A DNA stretch of 33,716 nucleotides from Planctomycetia bacterium (GCA_005799265.1 SYHD01000230.1:1-33716); one strand, 5' to 3'. Positions 14,785-23,088 are shown, counted from the first letter of the stretch. The notes: generated by a model not told the origin, from the letters alone. Translations and numbers: made by a program.

Positions 14785-17385
14785 ATGCGCCGCTTCTGTC
14801 TGCACGCTTGCCTCCTCGCATTCACGCTCTGTACGCCGTTCTTGCTGCAAACCGATCCGCTGCGCGCGCAAGAGCAGGTCGTCGTCGATGCGAAGCTCTT
14901 CGACGTCTTTCAGGCACGCAACATCGGCCCGGCCAACATGGGCGGACGCATCGTCGAACTCGCCGTCGTCGACAAGAACCCGGACACCTACTACATCGCG
15001 GCGGCGACTGGCGGCGTTTGGAAAACCACCGACGCGGGTACGACCTGGAAGCCGCTCACCGATCACCTGACGTGCAGCATCGGCGCTATCGCGGTCGCGC
15101 AGTCCAACCCGGACATCGTCTGGATCGGCGGCGGCGAAGCGAACCCGCGCAACAGCGTCACCTATGGCGACGGCGTTTACAAATCGACTGATGCCGGCAA
15201 GACGTGGACGCACATGGGCCTCAAAGAGACGCACCACATCGGCCGTATCGTCATCCATCCGACCAATCCCGACATCGTTTACGTCGCGGCGCTCGGCCAC
15301 GTCTGGGGCGCGAATCCGGAGCGTGGCCTTTTCAAAACGACCGATGGCGGCAAGACCTGGCAGCACGCTCTTGCTCTCGACGCTGATACGGGCTGCATCG
15401 ACGTCGCCATCGACCACGCAGAACCGGAAATCCTTTACGCCTCAGCCTGGGCCGTCAGACGCGACGCGTTCTCCGGCGGCGACCCGGCCAAACAGTATGG
15501 TCCAAAGGCTGGGCTGTACAAGACGATCGACGGCGGCAAGACTTGGGACAGGATGGTCAAAGGACTGCCCGAGAATCCGTATGGCCGATGCGGCCTGTCG
15601 ATCTATCGCAAGAATCCGAAAGTCGTCTACGCCGTCGTGCAGACGGACAAGACCGGCGTCGGCACAAAAGGCAATGCGCCGAACAAGGGGCTTAACGTCG
15701 CCGACGGCGGCGTCTTCCGCTCCGACGATCGCGGCGTCTCGTGGACGCAGGTCAACACCGTCGTGCCGCGTCCTTTCTACTATGGCCAGGTCCGCATCGA
15801 TCCGAACGACGATCAACGCATCTACGTTCTCGGCACCGCGTTTTACGTCTCCTCCGACGGCGGTAGAAAGTTCGCGTCCGCCGCGCCCAAAGGCGTCCAT
15901 GTCGATCACCACGCTTTGTGGATCAATCCCGCCGACTCCAGGCACCTGATCCTCGGCAACGACGGCGGGCTCTACACGTCCACCAATCGCGGCACGACCT
16001 TCTACCACAATCGCGGCATGCCGTTGGCGCAGTTTTATGGCGTCGCCGTCGATATGCGCAAACCCTACCGCGTCTACGGTGGCCTGCAAGACAACGGCTC
16101 CTGGGGCGGCCCCAGCGCGACCCGGAGCGCGGAAGGCATTACCCTCGCTGACTGGAAGAAAATCCTCGGCGCCGACGGCTTCTCCTGCCAGTGCGATCCG
16201 TCCGACGTCAACATCGTCTACGCCGAAGCCCAGTACGGCAAACCCGCGCGCATTAACGTCTCGACCGGCAAAAGTATCGGGATTCAACCGCAGGCGCCGA
16301 AGGACAAGAGCGACTCCTACCGTTTCAACTGGTCCGCGCCGATCCTGCTTTCCCCACATAACCCGAAGACGCTCTTCTACGGCGGCAACTATCTCTTCCA
16401 GTCCGACGACCGCGGCGACTCCTGGCGCAAGCTCAGCCCCGACCTCACCGCCGGCAAGCCAGGTATCATTTACAAGAGCACCGGACACACGCTGACGACG
16501 ATCGCCGAATCGCCGAAGAAGCCCGGCCTCATCTACGTCGGCTCCGATGACGGCCGAGTCCACGTCACCAAGGACCGCGGCCAAACCTGGTATGACGTCT
16601 CCGCCAACTTCCCGGGCATGCCGAAGAATCGCTGGATCACGCGCGTCGAATGCAGCCATCACGATGCAACGACCGCCTACGTGACGATCGATCGGCATCG
16701 CAACGACGATCAAAAACCGTACGTCTTCAAGACCACCGATCACGGCGCGACCTGGACCAGTATCGCGAGCAACCTGCCTGCCGATGGCCCGGTTCACGTC
16801 ATCCGCGAATCGTCGCGAAATCCGCACATCCTTTTCGTCGGCACCGAATCCGCCGTCTTTGTCTCGCTCGATTCCGGCAAAGTCTGGCATCGCCTGAAAG
16901 CGGGCTTGCCGAATGTGCCGATGCACGATCTGGTGATTCACCCGCGCGATCGTGAGCTGGTAATTGGGACGCACGGCCGCGGCGTCTACGTGATGGACAT
17001 AGGCCCTCTGGAAGAGATGACGCCGAAGGTGCTGTCGCAGCCGGCGCATTTGTTTAGCGTTCGCACGGCGCAAGCATTCGTTCCCCTGAATTCTGATGCG
17101 AAATCGAAGTCCTACGTCGGCCCAAATCCGCAATTCGGGGCGACGATCTGGTATTATTTGAAGGAACCCGCGAAGAAGGTGACGTGCCTCATTCGCGACA
17201 ACGGCGGCGAAGCGGTCGAGACGAAGCCGTGCAATGCCGAGCCAGGTTTACGCCGCATCTCGTGGGACCTGACCGATTTTCGAGCGGCGCGCACAAAACT
17301 CGTCGCTCCGGGCGAATACACGATTGAATTGGATATCGACGGCCAGCGCTTCACGCAAAAGTTGCTGGTCGAGGCGACGGAATGA
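14785..17385 (+). CDS. secreted Asp-box/BNR beta-propeller protein (sortilin-like)
   Basis: The chosen ATG at 14785 gives a signal peptide (MRRFCLHACLLAFTLCTPFL). The mature protein is made of repeated Asp-box units of the form S/T-x-D-x-G-x-x-W. About eleven are visible, for example TTDAGTTWKPL, STDAGKTWTHM, TTDGGKTWQHA, TIDGGKTWDRM, SDDRGVSWTQV, QSDDRGDSWRKL, TKDRGQTWYDV, TTDHGATWTSI and SLDSGKVWHRL. These fold as one or two beta-propellers of the sortilin/VPS10 or BNR class. Such proteins are often named glycosyl hydrolases, but no catalytic sialidase arginine triad is evident, so the name is not supported. The last about 110 residues (from GPNPQFGATIWYYLKEPAKK) form a separate beta-sandwich-like domain. 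A family B palindrome starts 4 nt after the stop. Confidence 0.9.
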   Translation: MRRFCLHACLLAFTLCTPFLLQTDPLRAQEQVVVDAKLFDVFQARNIGPANMGGRIVELAVVDKNPDTYYIAAATGGVWKTTDAGTTWKPLTDHLTCSIGAIAVAQSNPDIVWIGGGEANPRNSVTYGDGVYKSTDAGKTWTHMGLKETHHIGRIVIHPTNPDIVYVAALGHVWGANPERGLFKTTDGGKTWQHALALDADTGCIDVAIDHAEPEILYASAWAVRRDAFSGGDPAKQYGPKAGLYKTIDGGKTWDRMVKGLPENPYGRCGLSIYRKNPKVVYAVVQTDKTGVGTKGNAPNKGLNVADGGVFRSDDRGVSWTQVNTVVPRPFYYGQVRIDPNDDQRIYVLGTAFYVSSDGGRKFASAAPKGVHVDHHALWINPADSRHLILGNDGGLYTSTNRGTTFYHNRGMPLAQFYGVAVDMRKPYRVYGGLQDNGSWGGPSATRSAEGITLADWKKILGADGFSCQCDPSDVNIVYAEAQYGKPARINVSTGKSIGIQPQAPKDKSDSYRFNWSAPILLSPHNPKTLFYGGNYLFQSDDRGDSWRKLSPDLTAGKPGIIYKSTGHTLTTIAESPKKPGLIYVGSDDGRVHVTKDRGQTWYDVSANFPGMPKNRWITRVECSHHDATTAYVTIDRHRNDDQKPYVFKTTDHGATWTSIASNLPADGPVHVIRESSRNPHILFVGTESAVFVSLDSGKVWHRLKAGLPNVPMHDLVIHPRDRELVIGTHGRGVYVMDIGPLEEMTPKVLSQPAHLFSVRTAQAFVPLNSDAKSKSYVGPNPQFGATIWYYLKEPAKKVTCLIRDNGGEAVETKPCNAEPGLRRISWDLTDFRAARTKLVAPGEYTIELDIDGQRFTQKLLVEATE

Positions 17386-17388
17386 ATT

Positions 17389-17448
17389 TCAGAGCCTGAA
17401 GCGTTAGCGAAGGAATTCCGCATCCTTCGCTAACGCTTCAGGCTCTGA
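17389..17448. repeat. family B palindrome, copy 1 (left flank of transposase)
   Basis: Perfect 26-bp arms at 17389-17414 and 17423-17448 surround an 8-nt centre. The arm starts TCAGAGCCTGAAGCG and ends AGCGAAGGA, with T at the variable central position (GCGTTAGCG). The transposase start lies 11 nt beyond it, and its GAGGAAA ribosome-binding site is partly formed by the palindrome edge. Confidence 0.95.
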
Positions 17449-17458
17449 GGAAAATGCC

Positions 17459-17983
17459 ATGGCTTCATCACCACTTGCATACTTCATCACGTTCTCCACG
17501 TACGGCGCCTGGCTGCACGGACGCGACGTCGGATCCATCGACAAGGAGCACAATCAGTTCAGTACGCCATTTCTCGAATCGGATTCAAAGCGGGAGGAAA
17601 TCGAACGAACCAACATGCGCGAATCCGCGTATGTCCTAAACGCGGAGCGACGAAAAATCGTGCTCGTCACCGTCCGCGAAGTCTGCAGCCACCGCCACTG
17701 GCGATTGTGGGCATGCCACGTTCGCAGTACGCACGTCCATGTCGTCGTAAGCGCCGATGAAAAACCGGAAAAGATCATGAGCGACCTGAAAGCGTATGCG
17801 AGCCGAAGATTACGCGAACAATTGAACGAACGCCCCGACGCCAAACGTTGGACGCAGCACGGCAGTACCCGTTATCTCTGGAAAGAGCCCGAGGTCGCGG
17901 CGAGCATCGAATATGTGCTGCGCGGTCAAGGCGACCTCATGGAATGTTACGATGGAACAGAAACTTCAGAGCCTGAAGCGTAA
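17459..17983 (+). CDS. Y1/HUH transposase, REP-associated (RAYT-like)
   Basis: The 174-residue single-strand-DNA transposase belongs to the Y1_Tnp superfamily. The N-terminus YFITFSTYGAWLHGRD is typical of the family. The HUH metal-binding motif is H92-V-H94 (RSTHVHVVVS), and the nucleophilic tyrosine is Y113 in SDLKAYASRRL. A C-terminal segment (WTQHGSTRYLW, then EYVLRGQGD) is shared by RAYT-like members. All catalytic residues are present, so the enzyme could be active. It is flanked by family B palindromes. The last codons (SEPEA and the TAA stop) are read from the left arm of copy 2. The enzyme is expected to nick and join at the foot of such hairpins; partner and target site are inferred from the family. 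Confidence 0.92.
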   Translation: MASSPLAYFITFSTYGAWLHGRDVGSIDKEHNQFSTPFLESDSKREEIERTNMRESAYVLNAERRKIVLVTVREVCSHRHWRLWACHVRSTHVHVVVSADEKPEKIMSDLKAYASRRLREQLNERPDAKRWTQHGSTRYLWKEPEVAASIEYVLRGQGDLMECYDGTETSEPEA

Positions 17984-18024
17984 GCGAAGGAAACTCTATC
18001 CTTCGCTTACGCTTCAGGCTCTGA
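17966..18024. repeat. family B palindrome, copy 2 (right flank of transposase)
   Basis: Perfect 26-bp arms at 17966-17991 and 17999-18024 surround a 7-nt centre. It differs from copy 1 by a paired change (GCGTAAGCG against GCGTTAGCG) on both arms. The left arm encodes the C-terminus and stop of the transposase. The next gene starts 20 nt after the right arm. Confidence 0.95.
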
Positions 18025-18044
18025 CGATATCGCGAGGCATCCAA

Positions 18045-20243
18045 ATGTCCCTCATTCGCATTGTGCTGCAAGCCCTTGTTCTTCTTCCTTCGATGGCGAC
18101 GGCACAAGACGACGCCGACGCGTTCCCCGGTTATTCCCATCAGGGCGAAGCCTTCAACGAAGGTCCGCGCCAGCGCGCCTATCTCATGGGCAAGACGGGC
18201 AACATTCGCTTCCCCATCACCACGTCCTCAAAGGACGCCCGGTTGTTTTTCGAGCAAGGCGTCGGCCAACTGCACGGCTTCTGGTACTTCGAGGCCGAGC
18301 GCTCCTTCCGCCAGGTCGCATTGCTCGACCCCGATTGCGCGATGGCTTACTGGGGCATGGCGATGGCCAACCACGAAAACGAAAAACGGGCCATCGGTTT
18401 CGCCAAGAAAGCCCGCGGCCTATTGCGCGGCGTCTCTGCCCGCGAACTCCTTTACATCGAAAGCATGACCGAGCAATTGCTTACCGTCGGCGACAAACGC
18501 AAACGCCAGCAGACGGCCCTAGACATATTCAAAAAGATCGCGACCGAATATCCCGACGACATCGAAGCCAAGGCGTTTTTCGTTGTGCGGTCCTGGCAAT
18601 GGAAGATCGGCGCCCAAGGAGCGGCGCTTGACAAGACGATCGACGAGATCTTCAAGGCCAACCCGTTGCACCCCGCCCATCACTTCCGCATCCACATCTG
18701 GGACGGCGCCAATCCGGCGAACGCACTACAATCGGCGGCCCAGTGCGGGGAAGCAGCGCCGCATATCGCCCATATGTGGCACATGCCGGGGCACACCTAT
18801 GACAAGCTCAAACGCTACGCCGAGGCCACTTGGCAGCAGGAAGCGTCGAGCAGGGCCGATCATTTTCACATGATGCACGATCGCGTCCTGCCCGATCAAA
18901 TCCACAACTATGCCCACAATCAGGAATGGCTCATCCGCAACCTCAGCCACATCGGCCGCGTCAATGACGCCGTCGCGCTCGCCAAGAATCTCATTGAGCT
19001 GCCGCGCCATCCGAAGTTCAACATGCCAAACAAGGGCAACAAGTCGGCCGGCTATGGCCGCACGCGCCTGTTCGAGTTGCTCGACCGTTATGAGCTGTGG
19101 GACGAAACACTCAAGCTCGCCGACACGATGTATCTCGATTCAACCGAATCGCCTGGCGAGCAAGTCAAACGGCTGCGGCTCATCGGCCTGGCGCACGCGG
19201 GCAAGGAAGATAAAGAAAAGCTCGCCAAGACGATAGACTTGCTCGACAAGCAAGTCGCCAAGGGGAAGCCGCCCGAGACGAAGGACAAGAAGCCCGATCT
19301 CAAGGGCAAGTTCGGCAAGGGGCCGCCCGCCCTTGACGCCATCGCCGCGCGCGAGAATGCACTCAAAGAACTGCGCATGCTCGAAAAGCTTCTCGCCGGC
19401 GATCAGAAAGAAGCCCTCGAAATGCTCAAGTCGCTCAAGGGCCTGAGCCAGACCCGGCAAGCGCGCTACTATCTGCAAGCCGGCGACAAGGCGAAGGCCG
19501 AACAACTCGCCAAGCAGGCGTCCGACGCGAATAAGACGCAGGCCGCGCCGCTGGCCGTCTACGTCGAGACGCTGCACGCCGCCGGCAAGACGAAGGAATG
19601 CGCCGAGGCGTTCGAACGACTGCGCAAGATGTCGGGCACGATCGATTCCCTCGAGACGCCGGTGTTCAAGCGATTGGGCGAAATTGCAAAGGAAATGAAG
19701 CTGCCAGCCGACTGGCGTGTCAAGTTGAAGTATCCCGCCGACTTCGGCAAACGTCCGTCGCTGGAATCGATCGGTCCCCTGGTTTGGCAGCCGACGTCCA
19801 GTCCCGCCTGGACTCTCCCCGACGCCTCTGGCAACTTGATTGCCTCGAAGAAGTACGACGGTAAACCGACGCTGGTCGTCTTCTATCTCGGCTACGGCTG
19901 TGCCCATTGCATGGAGCAAGTGGTCAAGTTCTCCGCGGAGGCGAAGCGCTTCGAGGAGGCGGGCATCGCGATCGTCGCCATCAGCACCGACTCGAAGGAC
20001 GCGCTGACGCGTTCGCTGAACGGCGACAAGAAGATCGCCTTCCCGGTCGTATCGGATCCGTTGTGCGAAAGCTTCAAGGCGTATCGTGCCTACGACGATT
20101 TCGAGCAAACGCCGCTGCACGGGACGTTCCTCATTGACGCCGCTGGCCTGGTGCGCTGGCACGACATTGGCTACGAACCGTTCATGGACACAGCGTTTGT
20201 GCTGACGGAGGCGAAGCGTTTGTTGTCGTTGCCGATGCGTTAA
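18045..20243 (+). CDS. secreted TPR-rich protein with C-terminal peroxiredoxin-like domain
   Basis: The ATG at 18045 gives a signal peptide (MSLIRIVLQALVLLPSMATA). An all-helical TPR-like region spans about residues 50-560 and includes ARLFFEQGVGQLHGFWYFEA and CAMAYWGMAMAN. A low-complexity Lys/Pro insert lies near 405-425. The C-terminal about 145 residues form an AhpC/TSA-type redoxin with WTLPDASGNL, then FYLGYGCAHCMEQ carrying Cys619-x-x-Cys622, and GIAIVAISTDS. It is probably an extracytoplasmic thiol-disulfide or peroxide-active protein coupled to a protein-binding scaffold; the substrate is unknown. An open frame extends upstream through the palindrome but is not coding-like. A family B hairpin follows 12 nt after its stop. 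Confidence 0.87.
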   Translation: MSLIRIVLQALVLLPSMATAQDDADAFPGYSHQGEAFNEGPRQRAYLMGKTGNIRFPITTSSKDARLFFEQGVGQLHGFWYFEAERSFRQVALLDPDCAMAYWGMAMANHENEKRAIGFAKKARGLLRGVSARELLYIESMTEQLLTVGDKRKRQQTALDIFKKIATEYPDDIEAKAFFVVRSWQWKIGAQGAALDKTIDEIFKANPLHPAHHFRIHIWDGANPANALQSAAQCGEAAPHIAHMWHMPGHTYDKLKRYAEATWQQEASSRADHFHMMHDRVLPDQIHNYAHNQEWLIRNLSHIGRVNDAVALAKNLIELPRHPKFNMPNKGNKSAGYGRTRLFELLDRYELWDETLKLADTMYLDSTESPGEQVKRLRLIGLAHAGKEDKEKLAKTIDLLDKQVAKGKPPETKDKKPDLKGKFGKGPPALDAIAARENALKELRMLEKLLAGDQKEALEMLKSLKGLSQTRQARYYLQAGDKAKAEQLAKQASDANKTQAAPLAVYVETLHAAGKTKECAEAFERLRKMSGTIDSLETPVFKRLGEIAKEMKLPADWRVKLKYPADFGKRPSLESIGPLVWQPTSSPAWTLPDASGNLIASKKYDGKPTLVVFYLGYGCAHCMEQVVKFSAEAKRFEEAGIAIVAISTDSKDALTRSLNGDKKIAFPVVSDPLCESFKAYRAYDDFEQTPLHGTFLIDAAGLVRWHDIGYEPFMDTAFVLTEAKRLLSLPMR

Positions 20244-20255
20244 GGAATTTACTTG

Positions 20256-20313
20256 TCAGAGCGTGAAGCGTAAGCGAAGGACGCGCGTTCTTCGCTTACG
20301 CTTCAGGCCCTGA
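20256..20313. repeat. family B palindrome, copy 3 (solitary)
   Basis: 26-nt arms at 20256-20281 and 20288-20313 surround a 6-nt centre. It shares the GCGTAAGCG variant of copy 2 but has three arm mismatches, so it is older or relaxed. It lies 2.2 kb from the transposase, between the TPR-redoxin and cyanophycinase-like genes, with no transposase of its own. Confidence 0.92.
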
Positions 20314-20334
20314 CGCCAATCATGGAATCCTGCC

Positions 20335-21849
20335 ATGAAATTGATTTCGCGATGGTCCGTGATTTTGCTTGTCTTTCTGGGCGCCGCCTGGCCGGCATTC
20401 GCCCAGACGCCGCGCATCGATCCGGCGGGCGTTCCGGGAGCACTCTTTATTTGCGGTGATCGCGATGTCTCCGCGGCGGCCTTCGTGCGCTTCTTCGAGC
20501 TTGCCGGCGGCGCGAAGGCCAAAGTCGCGGTGATCCATGCCCATGATGAAAAGTCGGCGGCAACTGTGCTGGAAGGATTGAGCATGCATGCGAAACGGCT
20601 TGACGCTGCCGCGCCGCGATTGCTGACCTGGAAAGACGCCAAAGCAGCACTCCCGGAACTAACAGGCGTCTGGCTGATCGCCGGGAACGATCGTCGCGCC
20701 TGGGAGGATGAAGTCGCGACGAACATGCTTCGCGCCGAATGCCTCGCCTTGCTGAAGCGCCCGGGCGTCGTGGCGGTCTCGGGACGCGCATCGGCGCTCA
20801 TCGGGCCGGGCGCACTGAAGCTGCTCCCCGTTGTCGATCATGCCTGGTCGGAAAAGAAAAAGCCGTTTTACGACGGCGTCGTCACTATCCAACTCACTCC
20901 CGATGCTGCCCTGGAGATTCGCGGCCGCACGCTCAGCGCCGTCGGCCCGGGCGCGACGCACCTGGTGCACTGGTCCAAGGGGGATGCCGTGCGCTCCGTC
21001 AAGCTCGAAGGCAAGACCAATGAAGACCTGACTGCGTGGCTCCGCGCCGCGCGCGATCGGTCGGAGAACTTTCCGCCTGCGCGACCGGAGGTTCCATTTG
21101 TTGAAAAAGGCATGCTCGTCATCGTCGGCGGCGGCGGTTCGCCCGATAACCTGTACACGAAGTTCGTCGAATATGCCGGCGGCGCAGGCAAGGCGAATAT
21201 CGTCATCTTCCCCACTGCCAGCGAGCCGATCGTCAAACGCGAATCTCTCGCCGTGCTCTTCAAGAAAGCCGGCGCCAAGAAAGCCACGCTCTTATACGGC
21301 AAGACGCAGGCCGAAGTCGAAAGCAAGGAGTTTCTCGATACGCTCAAGGAAGCGACGGGCCTGTGGTTCGACGGCGGCCGGCAGTGGCGCTTCGTCGATT
21401 GCTATGAGAACACCAAGGCCCTGCCGCTGATGTTCGACGTGCTCAATCGCGGCGGCGTGATCGGCGGCACCTCCGCGGGCGCCACCATCCAGGGCGACTA
21501 TCTGGCGCGCGGGGGCGTCTTCAATAACGTCGACATTCGCTACGAAGGCTACGAACGCGGCCTCGGTTTCCTCAAAGGCGTCGCCATCGATCAGCACTTC
21601 ACGCAGCGCAAACGCCATGCCGACATGACGCAACTCATGAAGATTCACCCGCAATACCTCGGCATCGGCATCGACGAGGCGACCGCGCTTGTCGTCAAGG
21701 GTTCGATCGCCGACGTGATCGGCAAGGGCAAGGTACATTTCTACGACACGAATCGCAAATTTGACAAGGGCGAATCCGATTACGAGGCGCTGTCCGCTGG
21801 GGGGCGGTATGATCTGACGGCGAGAAAAATTCTGTCAACGGAGAAATGA
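20335..21849 (+). CDS. cyanophycinase-like S51 peptidase with duplicated domain
   Basis: A signal peptide (MKLISRWSVILLVFLGAAWPAFA) precedes two tandem S51-type Rossmann-like halves. The second half (from about residue 255) has GMLVIVGGGGSPDN, VIGGTSAGATIQG with nucleophile Ser380, and DQHFTQRKRHAD, which match cyanophycinase. The first half repeats the pattern (GALFICGDRDVSAAAFVRFF, then GVVAVSGRASALIG) but lacks the GTSAG nucleophile, so it is a degenerate copy. Cyanophycinase hydrolyses the Asp-Arg polymer cyanophycin; secreted homologues in other bacteria may cut other iso- or Asp-containing peptides. At 504 residues it is about twice a minimal S51 enzyme. It is convergent with lptB. Confidence 0.88.
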   Translation: MKLISRWSVILLVFLGAAWPAFAQTPRIDPAGVPGALFICGDRDVSAAAFVRFFELAGGAKAKVAVIHAHDEKSAATVLEGLSMHAKRLDAAAPRLLTWKDAKAALPELTGVWLIAGNDRRAWEDEVATNMLRAECLALLKRPGVVAVSGRASALIGPGALKLLPVVDHAWSEKKKPFYDGVVTIQLTPDAALEIRGRTLSAVGPGATHLVHWSKGDAVRSVKLEGKTNEDLTAWLRAARDRSENFPPARPEVPFVEKGMLVIVGGGGSPDNLYTKFVEYAGGAGKANIVIFPTASEPIVKRESLAVLFKKAGAKKATLLYGKTQAEVESKEFLDTLKEATGLWFDGGRQWRFVDCYENTKALPLMFDVLNRGGVIGGTSAGATIQGDYLARGGVFNNVDIRYEGYERGLGFLKGVAIDQHFTQRKRHADMTQLMKIHPQYLGIGIDEATALVVKGSIADVIGKGKVHFYDTNRKFDKGESDYEALSAGGRYDLTARKILSTEK

Positions 21850-21864
21850 ATCAAGCCGATGCCA

Positions 21865-21905
21865 TTTTAGCTTTCGCATGGCGCCGCACGAACGCTAGGC
21901 GAAAA
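21865..21905. repeat. degenerate family A-like palindrome
   Basis: TTTTAGCTTTCG on the left and CGAACGCTAGGCGAAAA on the right resemble eroded family A arms. It fills the convergent gap between the cyanophycinase-like gene (stop 15 nt before) and lptB (stop 5 nt after). Confidence 0.45.
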
Positions 21906-21909
21906 CCAG

Positions 21910-23088
21910 TTACCCCGCTTTGCGTTCGAACAGGTCGCGCAACGCCAAGAGTTGCTGCTTGCGCAGCGCCTCGGGCGCGAAGGCGTCAAACGGGATCGGA
22001 TGGCTGATGATCGCCTCGAGCACCTCGACCGCGTTCTGCCTAAGCTCGGCGTCGCGGCGTTCCAGCGCGTCCAAAAGCGCTGGGACCGCGGTCATGCCCT
22101 TCACAACCAATTCTTGCGCGGCTCGGGTCTGCTCGGCTGTCTTCAAGCTCTCGACGAGTCGAATGATTCTCTCCTGCTCCAGGACTATCTTCGCGGGCGC
22201 TACCTTGGGCGCCGGTCGGCTGGGGAACTCCAGAGTATGCGGCGGCGCGCTGACGGCGGGGGGCGCGGGTTCGAGCTTTGGCGGCGCGGGGAGCGGCGAC
22301 GGCTGATAGCGCGGCTGAGGCGCCTCGGACGCGCCGTAGTTGCGGTCGTTGAAGCTGACGCCCAGATATTCGGCAATCGCGATCGGGTCGCGGACGATCT
22401 CGCCCGGCGTGCCTTGCGTGCGCACCTTGCCGTCCTTGATGAGGTAGCTACGCGTTGTGATCTTCAAGGCTTCGTGTACGTTATGATCGGTCAAGAGAAT
22501 GCCGATCCCCTCAGCGCACAATTCGAGGATGATTTGACGTATCTCGGCTATGGTGATCGGATCGATGCCGGTAAACGGTTCATCCATGAGGATCAAGAGC
22601 GGCTCGCAGACCAGACAGCGGGCGATCTCCAGCCGGCGTTTTTCGCCGCCGGAGAGCCGGGCCGAGACGGTCTTGCGCACCTTCTCCAGCCCGAATCGCT
22701 TGATGGCGGCTTCCATGCGTTCGTGGCTTTCCTGTTTCGTGAGCGGCCGGCCCAGCGTGCGTGATTTGGGCATCAGTTCGAGGATCGCCAGGATGTTGTC
22801 TTCGGCGTTGAGCTTTCGAAATATGCTCGATTCCTGAGGCAGATAGCCCATGCCGAGGCGGGCGCGCTGATACATGGCGAGCGTGGTGACTTCTTCGCCG
22901 TTAAAGTAGACCGCGCCTTCGTTGGGAGTGACCTGCCCAGTCGCCATGCGAAAGCTAGTCGTCTTGCCGGCGCCGTTGGGGCCCAAGAGACCGACGACCT
23001 CGCCGACGTTGACTTCGAATTCGACGCCATTGACGACCGGGCGGCTGCCGTAGTATTTGACCAGTCCCTGGACCTTCAATAGCGACAT
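21910..23088 (-). CDS. lptB: LptB-like ABC ATPase with HEAT-like C-terminal extension
   Basis: Residues 1-247 match LptB, the cytosolic ATPase that powers lipopolysaccharide transport by LptFG. Visible motifs are Walker A GPNGAGKT (36-43), the Q-loop YLPQESSIF, signature LSGGEKRR (145-152), Walker B LLILMDEPF (164-172) and the H-loop TDHNVHE. LptB is normally about 240 residues; this protein has 392. The extension has a Pro-rich linker (about 250-300) and helical repeats resembling HEAT units (about 305-392, with VVKGMTAVPALLDALERRDA). The ATG at 23088 has a GGAGGAG ribosome-binding site. No other lpt gene is nearby. The ATPase part is firm; the role of the tail is unknown. Confidence 0.9.
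   Translation of the reverse strand: MSLLKVQGLVKYYGSRPVVNGVEFEVNVGEVVGLLGPNGAGKTTSFRMATGQVTPNEGAVYFNGEEVTTLAMYQRARLGMGYLPQESSIFRKLNAEDNILAILELMPKSRTLGRPLTKQESHERMEAAIKRFGLEKVRKTVSARLSGGEKRRLEIARCLVCEPLLILMDEPFTGIDPITIAEIRQIILELCAEGIGILLTDHNVHEALKITTRSYLIKDGKVRTQGTPGEIVRDPIAIAEYLGVSFNDRNYGASEAPQPRYQPSPLPAPPKLEPAPPAVSAPPHTLEFPSRPAPKVAPAKIVLEQERIIRLVESLKTAEQTRAAQELVVKGMTAVPALLDALERRDAELRQNAVEVLEAIISHPIPFDAFAPEALRKQQLLALRDLFERKAG

Larger units (their letters stand above)
17389..18024 (+). mobile_element. RAYT-like unit: Y1 transposase bracketed by two family B palindromes
   Basis: A Y1 (HUH) transposase gene is enclosed by two near-identical 26-bp-arm palindromes, one ending 10 nt before its start and one containing its stop codon. 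This is the organisation of REP-associated tyrosine transposases and IS200/IS605-like elements, whose enzymes recognise hairpins at the ends. No cargo or accessory tnpB is present. Whether it moves as a unit or acts on scattered single palindromes is not known. Confidence 0.8.

Noticed and set aside
13309-17133. Long open frames on the minus strand opposite the peptidase and Asp-box genes (702 and 563 codons)
   Set aside because: They are antisense shadows caused by high GC content; the Arg/Val/Asp-biased products lack domains, while the plus-strand genes have clear motifs.
14785-17385. Glycosyl hydrolase/sialidase function of the Asp-box protein
   Set aside because: Asp boxes alone are structural; I do not see the sialidase Arg triad and Tyr/Glu nucleophile pair.
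17459-17983. Classical IS200/IS605 element with tnpB
   Set aside because: There is no tnpB/fanzor-like gene nearby and the palindromes also occur singly, so a RAYT-like arrangement fits better.
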